Shown: piece by piece, positions 52,036-59,761 of the stretch | Position numbering within the stretch: the stretch's first letter is position 1 | How the letters are laid out: every line of letters starts with the position of its first letter | NCBI RefSeq assembly: GCF_033954835.1 | Contig: NZ_CP121471.1 | Span: 4,272,501 to 4,336,500, forward strand | Source: Thiorhodovibrio frisius | Lineage (GTDB): Bacteria > Pseudomonadota > Gammaproteobacteria > Chromatiales > Chromatiaceae | Length of the DNA: 64,000 bases | Reading direction: 5' to 3' | Program-made: the position numbers and the translations under genes | Notes under the pieces: model-generated | Seen by the model: only the letters and a program-made list of their open reading frames with translations | Told to the model about the DNA's origin: nothing | The model's database searches: none

Positions 52036-52272
52036 ATGAGTCGTGAAGTCGCGCTGGTACACCCTGGAGAAATCCTGCTCAAGGACTGGCTTGAGCCATT
52101 GGGCATCAGCCAATACGCACTTGCCAACGCGATCGGCGTGCCGCGCCGACGCATCAACGAGATCGTGCGCGGCCAACGGGCGATCAGCGCCGATACCGCT
52201 ACTCGCCTCGGGGCCTTCTTCGATGTCGATGCCCAAGGCTGGCTGGCCCTGCAAGCATGGGGGATCGGCTGA
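52036..52272 (+). CDS. higA: HigA antitoxin, C-terminally truncated (copy C)
   Basis: 78 residues. The HTH (HPGEILLKDWLEPLGISQYA, RINEIVRGQRAIS) is intact, but the protein ends LALQAWGIG instead of continuing as in copy B. The DNA-binding part could still work as a repressor. Confidence 0.75.
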   Translation: MSREVALVHPGEILLKDWLEPLGISQYALANAIGVPRRRINEIVRGQRAISADTATRLGAFFDVDAQGWLALQAWGIG

Positions 52273-52430
52273 TCTTCGACGGCGAGGTGCTCAGCGAACT
52301 GTTCGCACCGCTGGCGCTGGGCTGGAAGGCGCACGGCGCGGCGGAACTGGCGCGGACGGGCGACTTGGTGCCACTGTTGAAGAAACAGGCCAGCGGGCAC
52401 GAGATTTCAGGATTGGCAGCGTATGAATAG
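52257..52430 (+). pseudogene. Unidentified 57-residue frame joined to higA
   Basis: Begins at an ATG inside the higA end and reads GDRLIFDGEVLSELFAPLAL, then GWKAHGAAELARTGDLVP and LKKQASGHEISGLAAYE. Codon use looks coding and it looks like the C-terminal end of a larger protein that I cannot name. It marks the right edge of the 1,043-bp duplication. Confidence 0.45.
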
Positions 52431-52471
52431 CCTGTCTTCACCAACAGGCTCTTGAGGAGCATCAAGCGACA

Positions 52472-52744
52472 ATGAACACTATTTTGCAAAACCTTCAACA
52501 CCATGCTTCGGTGCTGCCGCCCCCCTTGCAGGCGGAATTGCTCAACTATGCGATCTATCTGCAAAAGAAGGCGAAAGCGCGCCCCACGACACCCGTCTCC
52601 GAGCACACGCGCCGCCGGCTCTTGACCGAAGCCCTGGAGAACGCGGTCGCGCTCAACTCCTATCGCGACATCAAAGATCCGGTCGCTTGGCAGCGTGAGC
52701 AGCGTCAGGATCGCCCCTTGCCCGGCAGAACCCATGCTGATTGA
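52472..52744 (+). CDS. DUF2281-type antitoxin
   Basis: 90 residues. ILQNLQHHASVLPPPLQAEL and LNYAIYLQKKAK fit the DUF2281 helical N-terminus, followed by a long tail with SYRDIKDPVAWQREQRQDRP. It overlaps the PIN toxin gene by 11 bp. Confidence 0.78.
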   Translation: MNTILQNLQHHASVLPPPLQAELLNYAIYLQKKAKARPTTPVSEHTRRRLLTEALENAVALNSYRDIKDPVAWQREQRQDRPLPGRTHAD

Positions 52745-53105
52745 CAGCAATCTGGTCATCTACGCCACACAGCCGCGTCAGCCACGGTTGCGAGCTTGGC
52801 TTGTCGAGCAGGCTACCCATTATTCGGTCATTAGCCGTCTGGAAACCTTGGGGTATCAACAGCTAAGCGATGCCGAGGCACGGTCGATCAATGCCATTCT
52901 CGATCAGTTGGAGCGGGTGGACATTGATGACATCATCGTCGAACAGGCCATTGGACTGCGCCGTCTGCGCAAGATGTCATTGGGCGATGCTCTGGTCGCC
53001 GCCAGTTGCTTGGTGCATCAACTTCCATTAGCCACAGCCAACGAAAAGGATTTTGCCTGGATAGATGAGTTGGCTGTCAATAACCCATTGAAGGATGAGT
53101 TGTGA
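52734..53105 (+). CDS. VapC-type PIN toxin partnered with DUF2281
   Basis: 123 residues from the ATG at 52734. LIDSNLVIYATQPRQPRLRA, SRLETLGYQQL and KMSLGDALVAASCLVHQLPL hold the PIN acids. Likely an RNase. The 238 bp downstream up to the next gene hold GC-rich hairpins but no gene. Confidence 0.88.
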   Translation: MLIDSNLVIYATQPRQPRLRAWLVEQATHYSVISRLETLGYQQLSDAEARSINAILDQLERVDIDDIIVEQAIGLRRLRKMSLGDALVAASCLVHQLPLATANEKDFAWIDELAVNNPLKDEL

Positions 53106-53343
53106 GTAAATGGGGTCGATATGTTTTCGAGCCCCGCTGAGCAAAGGGGAGCTAATGGGTCAGCTTAAATCCAACTCATCCAAACGAAAGCGACCTGTCG
53201 TCATCTGATCCCTGCCTGAACACAGGCTTTGCCTTCCAGTCCCCCGAGGGTTTGACCAGAGCGGGCTTTTTCGTGCGATGCTCGGCGGGGCGGGTTTTTG
53301 CTATGCTGGACTCAAGAAATTTAAGCGATAGCTGAGCATAGCG

Positions 53344-53943
53344 ATGTCTGTCACCTACGAAGAGATCCTGAATTTGTTTCGGGAAACTGACCGCAAGTTT
53401 CAAGAAACTGACCGCAAGTTTCAAGAAACTGATCGCAAGTTTCAGGAAACTGATCGGAAGTTTCAGGAAATGTCCAAGAAAACTGACCACCAGATTCAGG
53501 AAGTCAACAAAGCACTGGGGCGTCAGGGCAACCGCTTGGGCGAATTTGTCGAGGAAATGGTGCGGCCCGGCGTAGTGCGATTGTTGCGCGAACGCCAGTT
53601 ACCGGTGCATCAGGTGGTGCCGAACATGACCGCCTACGACGATAGCGGGCAGGTCATTGCCGAGGTGGATTTGCTCGCCGTCAACCGAGAGGTAGCTGTT
53701 GCTGTCGAGTGCAAATCCCATCTCAGCGTCGATGATGTCAAAGAGCATCTTGAGTTACTCGCGATCTTTAAAGGGTGCTTTCCCCAATACAGCGGCTACC
53801 AACTTCTTGGTGCCGTCGCAGGCATGGTGGTGCCGGACCAGGTCGGTCGACATGCCTACCGCAGCGGCTTATTTGTGCTTGCCCAGTCTGGCAATACGAT
53901 GGAGATCCGCAATGATGCAGGATTCGAGCCCAAGGCGTGGTGA
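53344..53943 (+). CDS. PD-(D/E)XK nuclease-like protein with a repeated coiled-coil N-terminus
   Basis: 199 residues. Residues 14-41 are four copies of the heptad ETDRKFQ, a coiled coil. Residues 60-199 form a DUF3782-like domain with VDLLAVNREVAVAVECKS (D...E-x-K nuclease core), DVKEHLELLAIFKG and GMVVPDQVGRHAYRSGLFVL. These proteins are frequent in Chromatiaceae and cyanobacteria, and the function is unknown. A repeat copy begins inside its stop codon. Confidence 0.8.
   Translation: MSVTYEEILNLFRETDRKFQETDRKFQETDRKFQETDRKFQEMSKKTDHQIQEVNKALGRQGNRLGEFVEEMVRPGVVRLLRERQLPVHQVVPNMTAYDDSGQVIAEVDLLAVNREVAVAVECKSHLSVDDVKEHLELLAIFKGCFPQYSGYQLLGAVAGMVVPDQVGRHAYRSGLFVLAQSGNTMEIRNDAGFEPKAW
53383..53466 (+). 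repeat. Four 21-bp in-frame tandem repeats
   Basis: Units at 53,383, 53,404, 53,425 and 53,446 each encode ETDRKFQ. The DNA of the units is nearly identical (GAAACTGACCGCAAGTTTCA), so the repeat number can change by slippage and alter coiled-coil length in steps of one heptad. Confidence 0.93.
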
Positions 53944-54202
53944 GGATTTGAGCTTCAGATCGCCGACGAATCAGCCAAAGGTTCCTGACGGGCATTCCGG
54001 GGCAGTTTGCTGTCTTCTGGCTGCACGCATGGGAGGCATCTGCTACTCTCGTTGGCGCGCATCCTAGATCCGATACGACGTAAACCGAGCACTGTCGAGA
54101 TTGCCTGTTTCCTATCGACCAGAGGTTTCCTATGCCTGTTGTCGAAACCGAACCCACCTTTGAGGAGGCACGTCCGTTTTTTCGATTGGACGTGGATGCC
54201 TC
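53942..54202 (+). repeat. Long direct repeat, copy D (partial)
   Basis: From GATTTGAGCTTCAGATCGCC onwards it matches copies A and C (about 45,660 and 51,064). Past 54,202 it jumps to sequence that in copy C lies about 310 bp further on, a deletion within the Uma2 gene. Confidence 0.88.
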
Positions 54203-54440
54203 TTTACGCGGCCTATGGTGTCCCCGAGGTCTGGCTCGTCGACCTCAAACATCGGCGCCTAGACCTCTATCGGGATCCCGGACCCGACGGCTATCGGCAG
54301 GTTCTACGACCCGATCCGACCGAGGTCGTGGCGCCGCTGCTTTTGCCGAGTCTGCACCTTCGGGTCGAGGAAATCTGGTAGTAGCGTGGGAGATTTGCAC
54401 AATGTTAAATCTGGTTACCCCGATCCAGGAGACGAAGGCG
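54132..54440 (+). pseudogene. Uma2 gene with internal deletion, joined to the end of an Rpn gene
   Basis: The N-terminal 23 codons (PVVETEPTFEEARPFFRLDV) are followed, out of frame, by the Uma2 C-terminus (YAAYGVPEVWLVDLKHRRLD), with a stop at 54,379-54,381. From 54,387 the sequence copies part of the Rpn pseudogene tail at 46,651 (MLNLVTPIQETKA). So homologous segments have been joined by deletion. Confidence 0.82.
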
Positions 54441-54462
54441 CAGGCTACGAGGTAACAACCCG

Positions 54463-54936
54463 GTGCAAACCTACGAAGACGATATTGTTGCTTGGGCCAA
54501 TGAGCAAGTAGGGCTTCTGTTGAGCGGGCGTTTCGATCTCTTGGACATCAGGCATATCGCCGAGGAGATCGAGGACGTGGGTAAGAGCGAACAACGCGAA
54601 CTGGCAAGCCGCATGGCCATCCTATTGGCTCATTTGCTCAAGTGGCGCTACCAACCAGCACGTCGAGGCGCAACTTGGGAGGCGACCATTCGCGCGCAAC
54701 GCAAAGAGATTCTTTACCATCTGGATGACACGTCGAGCTTGAAGCCAAAACTCCAGGAAACGCGCTGGCTCGACATGATGTGGTCGAAAGCCCTGGCGCA
54801 GGCTGTCAACGAAACCGGACTGGATTGCTTCCCGGATACCTGCCCCTGGTCGATGCGGGAACAGGTGCTTCATCAGGAATGGTATCCCGGTCAACTACCC
54901 CGCCCTGAAGGGCGGAGCTTGAAAGAGCTTGGTTGA
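54463..54936 (+). CDS. DUF29 family protein
   Basis: 157 residues from a GTG. TYEDDIVAWANEQVGLLLSG, the central IAEEIEDVGKSEQRELASRM and HLLKWRYQPARRG, and CFPDTCPW near the end are DUF29 signatures. The last about 14 residues (LPRPEGRSLKELG) are coded by the IS200/IS605-like hairpin and are not family sequence, so the natural C-terminus was replaced by insertion. Confidence 0.83.
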   Translation: MQTYEDDIVAWANEQVGLLLSGRFDLLDIRHIAEEIEDVGKSEQRELASRMAILLAHLLKWRYQPARRGATWEATIRAQRKEILYHLDDTSSLKPKLQETRWLDMMWSKALAQAVNETGLDCFPDTCPWSMREQVLHQEWYPGQLPRPEGRSLKELG

Positions 54937-54938
54937 CC
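54889..54938 (+). repeat. IS200/IS605-like terminal hairpin
   Basis: Outer inverted repeat GGTCAAC / GTTGACC encloses a hairpin CCGCCC-TGAA-GGGCGG and the string TACCCCGCCC. Subterminal imperfect palindromes of this kind are what TnpA of IS200/IS605 elements recognises. It lies at the left edge of the structured region below. Confidence 0.65.
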
Positions 54939-54969
54939 AGCCTAAGTTCGCCTGACCAGGAGGTCGAAA

Positions 54970-55262
54970 GGGGCTACGTGTGTCACAGGTCGTTCAGACT
55001 CACCGGCGGATGCTTCCTCAGTCAGCCGCTCTGAAAGGCCAGTATCATGCTGGCGCAAGGTAAAACGCCGAAGGTCTGATCGCCGCCGCAGGGCGGGAGC
55101 CGGTGGCACACATTGGCGAGGGGAGCGAGCCGCAAGCTCCGTCACCAGGCCCTTTACGGGGCAGAGCTTCGGCCCAGTCCGGTGGAAAGCCGGCACCTGT
55201 TTTTGTTGGCTGTCAGGCCGCAGCCGCTATCCCTCCCCATCCAGGAGGGCGGGGTTTCTCGC
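54970..55262 (+). ncRNA. Structured RNA candidate, IscB-type omega RNA (HEARO) without nuclease gene
   Basis: No frame is credible, but helices are dense: TCAGAC (54,994) with GTCTGA (55,074); CACCGGC (55,001) with GCCGGTG (55,099); hairpins GCCAG/CTGGC (55,038/55,050), GGAGC/GCTCC (55,122/55,136), GGCTG/CAGCC (55,208/55,221) and CCCTCC/GGAGGG (55,231/55,244). The first two pairings cross, a pseudoknot. Arrangement, the flanking IS605-like hairpin and the end hairpin plus GGAGG fit HEARO/omega RNAs, which sit just upstream of iscB. Assignment rests on my memory of the family, without a covariance search. No iscB or tnpB follows. Confidence 0.6.
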
Positions 55263-55272
55263 GGAGGAACGT

Positions 55273-56547
55273 ATGAAAATACTGATAACAAGTTCAACTT
55301 TTCCGGCCCGTGATGACGACCCAATTCCTTCTTTTGTCAGAGAGCAGGCTATCTGGCTGAAAAATCACGATTCCTCGCTAGATATTGTCGCACACGCCCC
55401 GCATAATATCTACAGTAATACGACTTCAGGTTCGCAACCTTCTCTTCACTACCGGGAAATTAGGTTTCATTATTTCTGGCCCTACACTTGGGAACGACTG
55501 AGCGGGCGGGGGATATTGCCCGCCTTGAGGGCCAACCCCTTGCTCTATTTGCAGATTCCCTTCATGTTCGTGTGCCAGTTCCTTTCCCTGTGGCGGCTGG
55601 CTAGACGTGAACGGCCTGCATTATTGTACGCGCACTGGTTCACGCCTCAGGCAATTAATTGCGCACTAGTGGGCAAGCTTTGCGATATCCCGTTCCTGTT
55701 CACCACTCACGCTTCGGATGTTTCGGTATTGGCAAAGCTGCCCTTCAATAAAAAGCTGATAGCTTGGGTTTGCCAGAGGGCCAGCGCCTATACAGCGGTA
55801 TCGGAACGCACCGCTAAAAAACTGGCATCCTGCTTTGAGCAGCAACAATGGCGCAACTGTTATGCCGACAAACTGTCGATTATCCCTATGGGAGTCGATG
55901 CTCGCCCATCGCCAGTGAGCCATTCCATCCAGGAGCAGACCAGGCAACAATTCATGCTCGACCAACGCCCGATTCTGCTTTTCATCGGGCGTCTGACGGA
56001 AAAAAAGGGCGTCGACATCCTCTTGCGTTCGTTTGCGGCATTACCCGCGAAAACTCGGGACTCCCTGCAATTAGTCATTGCCGGAGACGGTCAGTTGAAA
56101 AGCCGGCTTGAGGAAGATGTACGCAATCTTAAATTATCTAACGTGATATTTACCGGTTTCGTGCAGGGGGAAACCAAGGACGGCCTGCTGTCTTTGTCAG
56201 CTTTACTTTGCTTGCCCTCTATTGTCGATAGCCGTGGCGACACTGAAGGATTTCCCGTGGTACTGATGGAGGGGCTGGCTCATGGCAAGGTGATTCTTGC
56301 CAGTGACGCCACAGGTGCAGAGGACGTGTTGGAGCATGGCGAAAACGGCTTTATTTTTCGAAGTAACTCAACTGAACAACTGACCTCGCTTTTGCAGCAA
56401 GTCATCGACATGGATCTGGACAGACTCATGGTAATCGCAAAGCGGGCGCAAGCCATCGCCAACCGCTATCACTGGGACAACATTGGGAAGGCATACTATG
56501 ACTGGATAGTAGCCGCAGATGAAAACTCCATGGCCCGCAAGCACTAA
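55273..56547 (+). CDS. Glycosyltransferase family 4
   Basis: 424 residues. An N-terminal Rossmann-like half (ITSSTFPARDDDPIPSFV, HWFTPQAINCALVGKL) and a GT4 C-terminal half with LFIGRLTEKKGVDILLRSF, VIAGDGQLK and the EX7E-like EGFPVVLMEGLAHGK. It transfers a sugar from an activated donor to a lipid- or polysaccharide-linked acceptor. The ATG follows CGCGGAGGAACGT, which belongs to the end of the structured RNA region. First gene of a three-gene operon whose base composition looks more AT-rich than the surroundings. Confidence 0.9.
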   Translation: MKILITSSTFPARDDDPIPSFVREQAIWLKNHDSSLDIVAHAPHNIYSNTTSGSQPSLHYREIRFHYFWPYTWERLSGRGILPALRANPLLYLQIPFMFVCQFLSLWRLARRERPALLYAHWFTPQAINCALVGKLCDIPFLFTTHASDVSVLAKLPFNKKLIAWVCQRASAYTAVSERTAKKLASCFEQQQWRNCYADKLSIIPMGVDARPSPVSHSIQEQTRQQFMLDQRPILLFIGRLTEKKGVDILLRSFAALPAKTRDSLQLVIAGDGQLKSRLEEDVRNLKLSNVIFTGFVQGETKDGLLSLSALLCLPSIVDSRGDTEGFPVVLMEGLAHGKVILASDATGAEDVLEHGENGFIFRSNSTEQLTSLLQQVIDMDLDRLMVIAKRAQAIANRYHWDNIGKAYYDWIVAADENSMARKH

Positions 56548-57640
56548 CTACCCCATCTCAACCCTAGAAGCGACCTCCTGGACAGATTCAATGAGCGAAT
56601 TCCAATACTGCTTTTACGGCCAGTTGAACCTAGTATTGAATTCAGGTGGTCATGCTGGCTATGAAAAGTACTTCAATAATGAATATCAGCTAATCAGTCA
56701 GAGCAACAACCTGAATCCTTCTGCTCCGCTCATCAAGGTTGGTATCGTCAGGGAACTGCCGCCGCCGAGCGACCATGAAATCCGCACGATCAAGGATCGC
56801 CGCAAGCTGTTCAGCTTTAGTTATGTCATTCGCGGCATCGACACGGACGAGGTGGAGATCTACTTCTGCCAGCATTTCATGGACAAGCTCTATATCAACG
56901 CAGTGGCCGTTTTTCTGCAGGCCCAGGTGCTGGAACCCTTGATGTATTACAAACTTCTTCAGCGGGGTGTGCTTTTAATGCATGCCGCTGGAGTCACGGA
57001 CGGAAAAGCCGGCTACCTGTTTCCGGCCCACGGTGGTACCGGCAAAACGACGCTCAGTATCGCGTTGCTTGCCCACGGCTTCAAACTGCTGGGTGACGAT
57101 CTTTTATTCATCGACACTAACAAAGGTGTTGTGCATCCGTATCCACGTCCCCTGCACCTTTTTACCTACAACATTAACTCTTTGCAGAACGCCAGCGTTC
57201 CGTTCCATTACCGGACCGCCATTTACTTCAAGAATATTATACGCTATTGCCTAAAATTGCTGTACCGAACCGAGTTCCTGATTTCTACCAGGGTGCATGC
57301 TCAGGAAATTTTTAGCGATGACCCTTTCGGTTCCTCCGTGCCTTATCGTTCCATAGGCTTCCTGGTGAAGGAAGGACCTACGCACTCATGTGTTGAGATT
57401 GACAGCAACAATGTCGAGATGCTCACCAGCGAAATCCTGCATTCTGCCGATCTCAACGAGAGTCTCTACATCCTGCTCAAGAGTTCCCCCTTGCAAAGCA
57501 GGGTTGTAACCCGGGAGCGGCAGTTGGTGGATAAGTTACTCCGACAATTCCCGCATATCAGTTACATCAATACCAGAGCAATGGCATTAGATCAGCTGGT
57601 ACCTTCTCTTGTCGAGTGCCTGAGAGAGCGGCAGCAATGA
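56519..57640 (+). CDS. HPr-kinase-like P-loop protein
   Basis: 373 residues from the ATG at 56519, which overlaps the GT4 gene; the ATG at 56591 is an alternative. The P-loop is AHGGTGKTT at residues 170-178, followed by HGFKLLGDDLLFID as Walker B. LLMHAAGVTDGKAGYLFPAH is the typical approach of HprK-fold proteins in glycan and peptide-modification clusters. No HPr is involved by context. The likely role is phosphorylation or regulation within the glycan pathway; the substrate is unknown. Confidence 0.78.
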   Translation: MKTPWPASTNYPISTLEATSWTDSMSEFQYCFYGQLNLVLNSGGHAGYEKYFNNEYQLISQSNNLNPSAPLIKVGIVRELPPPSDHEIRTIKDRRKLFSFSYVIRGIDTDEVEIYFCQHFMDKLYINAVAVFLQAQVLEPLMYYKLLQRGVLLMHAAGVTDGKAGYLFPAHGGTGKTTLSIALLAHGFKLLGDDLLFIDTNKGVVHPYPRPLHLFTYNINSLQNASVPFHYRTAIYFKNIIRYCLKLLYRTEFLISTRVHAQEIFSDDPFGSSVPYRSIGFLVKEGPTHSCVEIDSNNVEMLTSEILHSADLNESLYILLKSSPLQSRVVTRERQLVDKLLRQFPHISYINTRAMALDQLVPSLVECLRERQQ

Positions 57641-58575
57641 GCAAACAAAAGCACATGGCATTGCTGCTGGTTTTTTATCTCGCGATTGCCGCCTGCTTCC
57701 TGTTCTACCTAATCCGCCTCGATTATTCACAGGTCTCTGCGATGTCCCTCGAGGCATCGTTTCTTGCTTACTCAGTTATTTTTGCCGTGATTTTCAGGTA
57801 TTGGGGGGTTTTCACTTGGCAAGTGATCCTGCGGGAGCTGGAAGGCAAACAGGTGCCGGGACTGGTACCTCTCGGCGCGGTATACGCGAAGGCCTGGATG
57901 GCTAGGTATATACCGGGGACAGTGTTTTGGATCGCGGGCAAGATTTACCTCGCCCAGTCACTGGGCATTTCTAAGTCGAGACTGGCAGCCTCCTCCCTGC
58001 TGGAAGGTGGTATGCAGATAGTCTCCGTGATCTCAGTTTCTCTGGTGCTACTAACCTTTGATTCGAGGTTGGATACGATGCTGCAGGAACTTAAGTGGTT
58101 CATTGCCCTGGTTTCACTGGTCAGTCTGACGTGTTTGTTGCCTCCCGTATTTAACAGGGTGTTGGCAATCGCCTATACCTTGGTTAAGAAGTCAGCTCCA
58201 GGAGATGAACTCAGAATTAACCTGTCGGCCATCGCCAAATCATTTTTACTCTATGCTTGTGGCGCCCTGATTTCAGGCATTTCCTTTTACTTCATGTGCC
58301 GAGCGTTTTATCCCGCTACCGATAGCCAGCACCTGCTTTACTTGACGGGTGCATACAACCTTGCCGGCGCCCTAGGTATGGCGACACCGCTGCTGCCCAG
58401 CGGCATCGGTGTCAGAGAAGGTGTGCTATTCGCCTTGCTGGCAGTTATCTTCCCCCTTGAAATAGCCCTGAGCTTGACGGTGGTTGGTCGCCTGTGGTCG
58501 GCGGCGATCGACTTGCTGTTTTTCCTGGTTGCAAGCGCAGCGCAAAAATTCGTGGCTAGCCCTGTAGCACAATAG
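57637..58575 (+). CDS. UPF0104/LPG-synthase-TM family membrane protein (flippase-like)
   Basis: 312 residues, starting in the stop of the preceding gene (ATGA). About eight membrane helices. LLPSGIGVREGVLFALL near the C-terminus is the signature of the lysylphosphatidylglycerol-synthase TM family (PF03706), often in polysaccharide clusters, where a flippase-like role is suspected. ARYIPGTVFWIAGKIYLAQS is the other conserved block. Confidence 0.83.
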   Translation: MSKQKHMALLLVFYLAIAACFLFYLIRLDYSQVSAMSLEASFLAYSVIFAVIFRYWGVFTWQVILRELEGKQVPGLVPLGAVYAKAWMARYIPGTVFWIAGKIYLAQSLGISKSRLAASSLLEGGMQIVSVISVSLVLLTFDSRLDTMLQELKWFIALVSLVSLTCLLPPVFNRVLAIAYTLVKKSAPGDELRINLSAIAKSFLLYACGALISGISFYFMCRAFYPATDSQHLLYLTGAYNLAGALGMATPLLPSGIGVREGVLFALLAVIFPLEIALSLTVVGRLWSAAIDLLFFLVASAAQKFVASPVAQ

Positions 58576-58647
58576 CAGTCCACCTACTAAGCTCAGGCAT
58601 CTCTGACGCTTGCGTCTTATTCTGTCTCGACACTCTTCTTTTTTTAT

Positions 58648-58865
58648 TCAAAAGCGTGTTTCTACACTGACCCTCGGAGAATGGCATACCTCGGCCAGCA
58701 ACTGGGTGTCCGAGCTGGTGTAGCGGGTTTCAAAATAAAGCGAATTCTCGGCAATGTAATCATGTACCAAGGCAAGCCAGGGCGGCATGAGCCAGCAAGG
58801 ATGCGGAAGGCTTCGAGACAGAGGGCGAGGAAGTTGTAATGTTCGAGATGTCGGTTTTCATGCTC
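58648..58865 (-). pseudogene. Unidentified C-terminal gene remnant, frameshifted
   Basis: The frame HENRHLEHYNFLALCLEAFR continues after a shift near 58,775 as VHDYIAENSLYFETRYTSSD, then TQLLAEVCHSPRVSVETRF and a stop. The coding pattern is good in both halves, so this is the end of a decayed gene that I cannot name. It occupies most of the 300 bp between the glycan cassette and the GT2 gene. Confidence 0.5.
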
Positions 58866-58876
58866 GGGCGGCGCGC

Positions 58877-59761
58877 TTAATCCGCTGACTTATGGCGGTC
58901 GCTGTCTTTGTACATTAGCTGAGTGATCTGCTCTGAGACAAGGCCGATGAGAAAGATGGTGACAGCGGTGGTGAGCAGAAAGAGCGTGGCGAGCGAGATG
59001 CGCGTGGCGGTGAGATACGTATAGGCGTAGTAGCCGAGGCCGATCAGGCCGTGAAGCGCGGCGATGGGCACGAACAGCTTGAGCGGCGAATACAGTGTGC
59101 CGATCTTGAAGATGATGAGCAGAAAGCGCAGGCCGTCCTTGAGCGGGCGGATGTGGCTGCGACCGATGCGGGCCTTGGCGACAATGGGCTGATAGGCGAC
59201 GCTCAAGCCGGCGCGGAAGAAGGCCATGGTGATGGTGGTGGGGTAGGAGAAGCCGTTGGGCAGCAGGTAGAGGAATTGCCGGAAAGGGGCGGCGCGCACG
59301 GCGCGAAACCCGGATGTGAGGTCGGGAATGGGGTGGCCGGTCATGTAGCTAGCCAGGCGGTTGTAGAGGGCATTGGCGATGCCGCGTCCCCAGGTGGCCT
59401 GGGAGCCTTTGGTGCGTGCGCCGATGACCATGTCGTGGCCGTCATCGAGCCGGGCGAGCAGGCGTGGGATGTCGGCTGGGTCGTGCTGGCCGTCGGCGTC
59501 CATGAAGACCAGGATCTCGCCCTTTGCCGAGCGGGCGCCGGTTTTGATGGCGGCACCGTTGCCGAGGCTGATGGGGTGGGAGATGACCCGCGCGCCTTGC
59601 TCGCGGGCGATGCGGGCGGTGGCATCGGTGGAGCCGTCATCGACGAGCAGAATCTCCGCCTGCGGGCATTGGGCGCGCAGTCTGGGTAGGAGTTCGGCCA
59701 AGGCACCGGCTTCGTTGCAGGCGGGGAGGATGATGGATATCGCTGCAGTGGAATCTGGCAT
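58877..59761 (-). CDS. Glycosyltransferase family 2, polyprenyl-phosphate-sugar synthase-like
   Basis: 294 residues. ISIILPACNEAGALAELLPR, LLVDDGSTDATARIA and VFMDADGQHDPADIP (DxD metal site) form the GT-A domain, with DLTSGFRAVRA as the acceptor loop. Two C-terminal membrane helices follow. The DPM1/ArnC-like layout suggests transfer of a sugar to polyprenyl phosphate. It is GC-rich, unlike the cassette at 55.3-58.6 kb. Confidence 0.88.
   Translation of the reverse strand: MPDSTAAISIILPACNEAGALAELLPRLRAQCPQAEILLVDDGSTDATARIAREQGARVISHPISLGNGAAIKTGARSAKGEILVFMDADGQHDPADIPRLLARLDDGHDMVIGARTKGSQATWGRGIANALYNRLASYMTGHPIPDLTSGFRAVRAAPFRQFLYLLPNGFSYPTTITMAFFRAGLSVAYQPIVAKARIGRSHIRPLKDGLRFLLIIFKIGTLYSPLKLFVPIAALHGLIGLGYYAYTYLTATRISLATLFLLTTAVTIFLIGLVSEQITQLMYKDSDRHKSAD

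Larger units (their letters stand above)
51214..52256 (+). repeat. 1,043-bp direct repeat, copy C
   Basis: Same as 47,714-48,756 at +3,500 bp. The right end falls inside higA, where the two copies diverge after the codons for LALQA. Confidence 0.93.

Noticed and set aside
53383-53466. Possible CRISPR-like repeats
   Set aside because: The units are contiguous 21-bp coding heptads without spacers.
54942-55196. An 84-codon minus-strand frame across the structured RNA region
   Set aside because: No family motif; its sequence is explained by strong RNA helices that constrain both strands.
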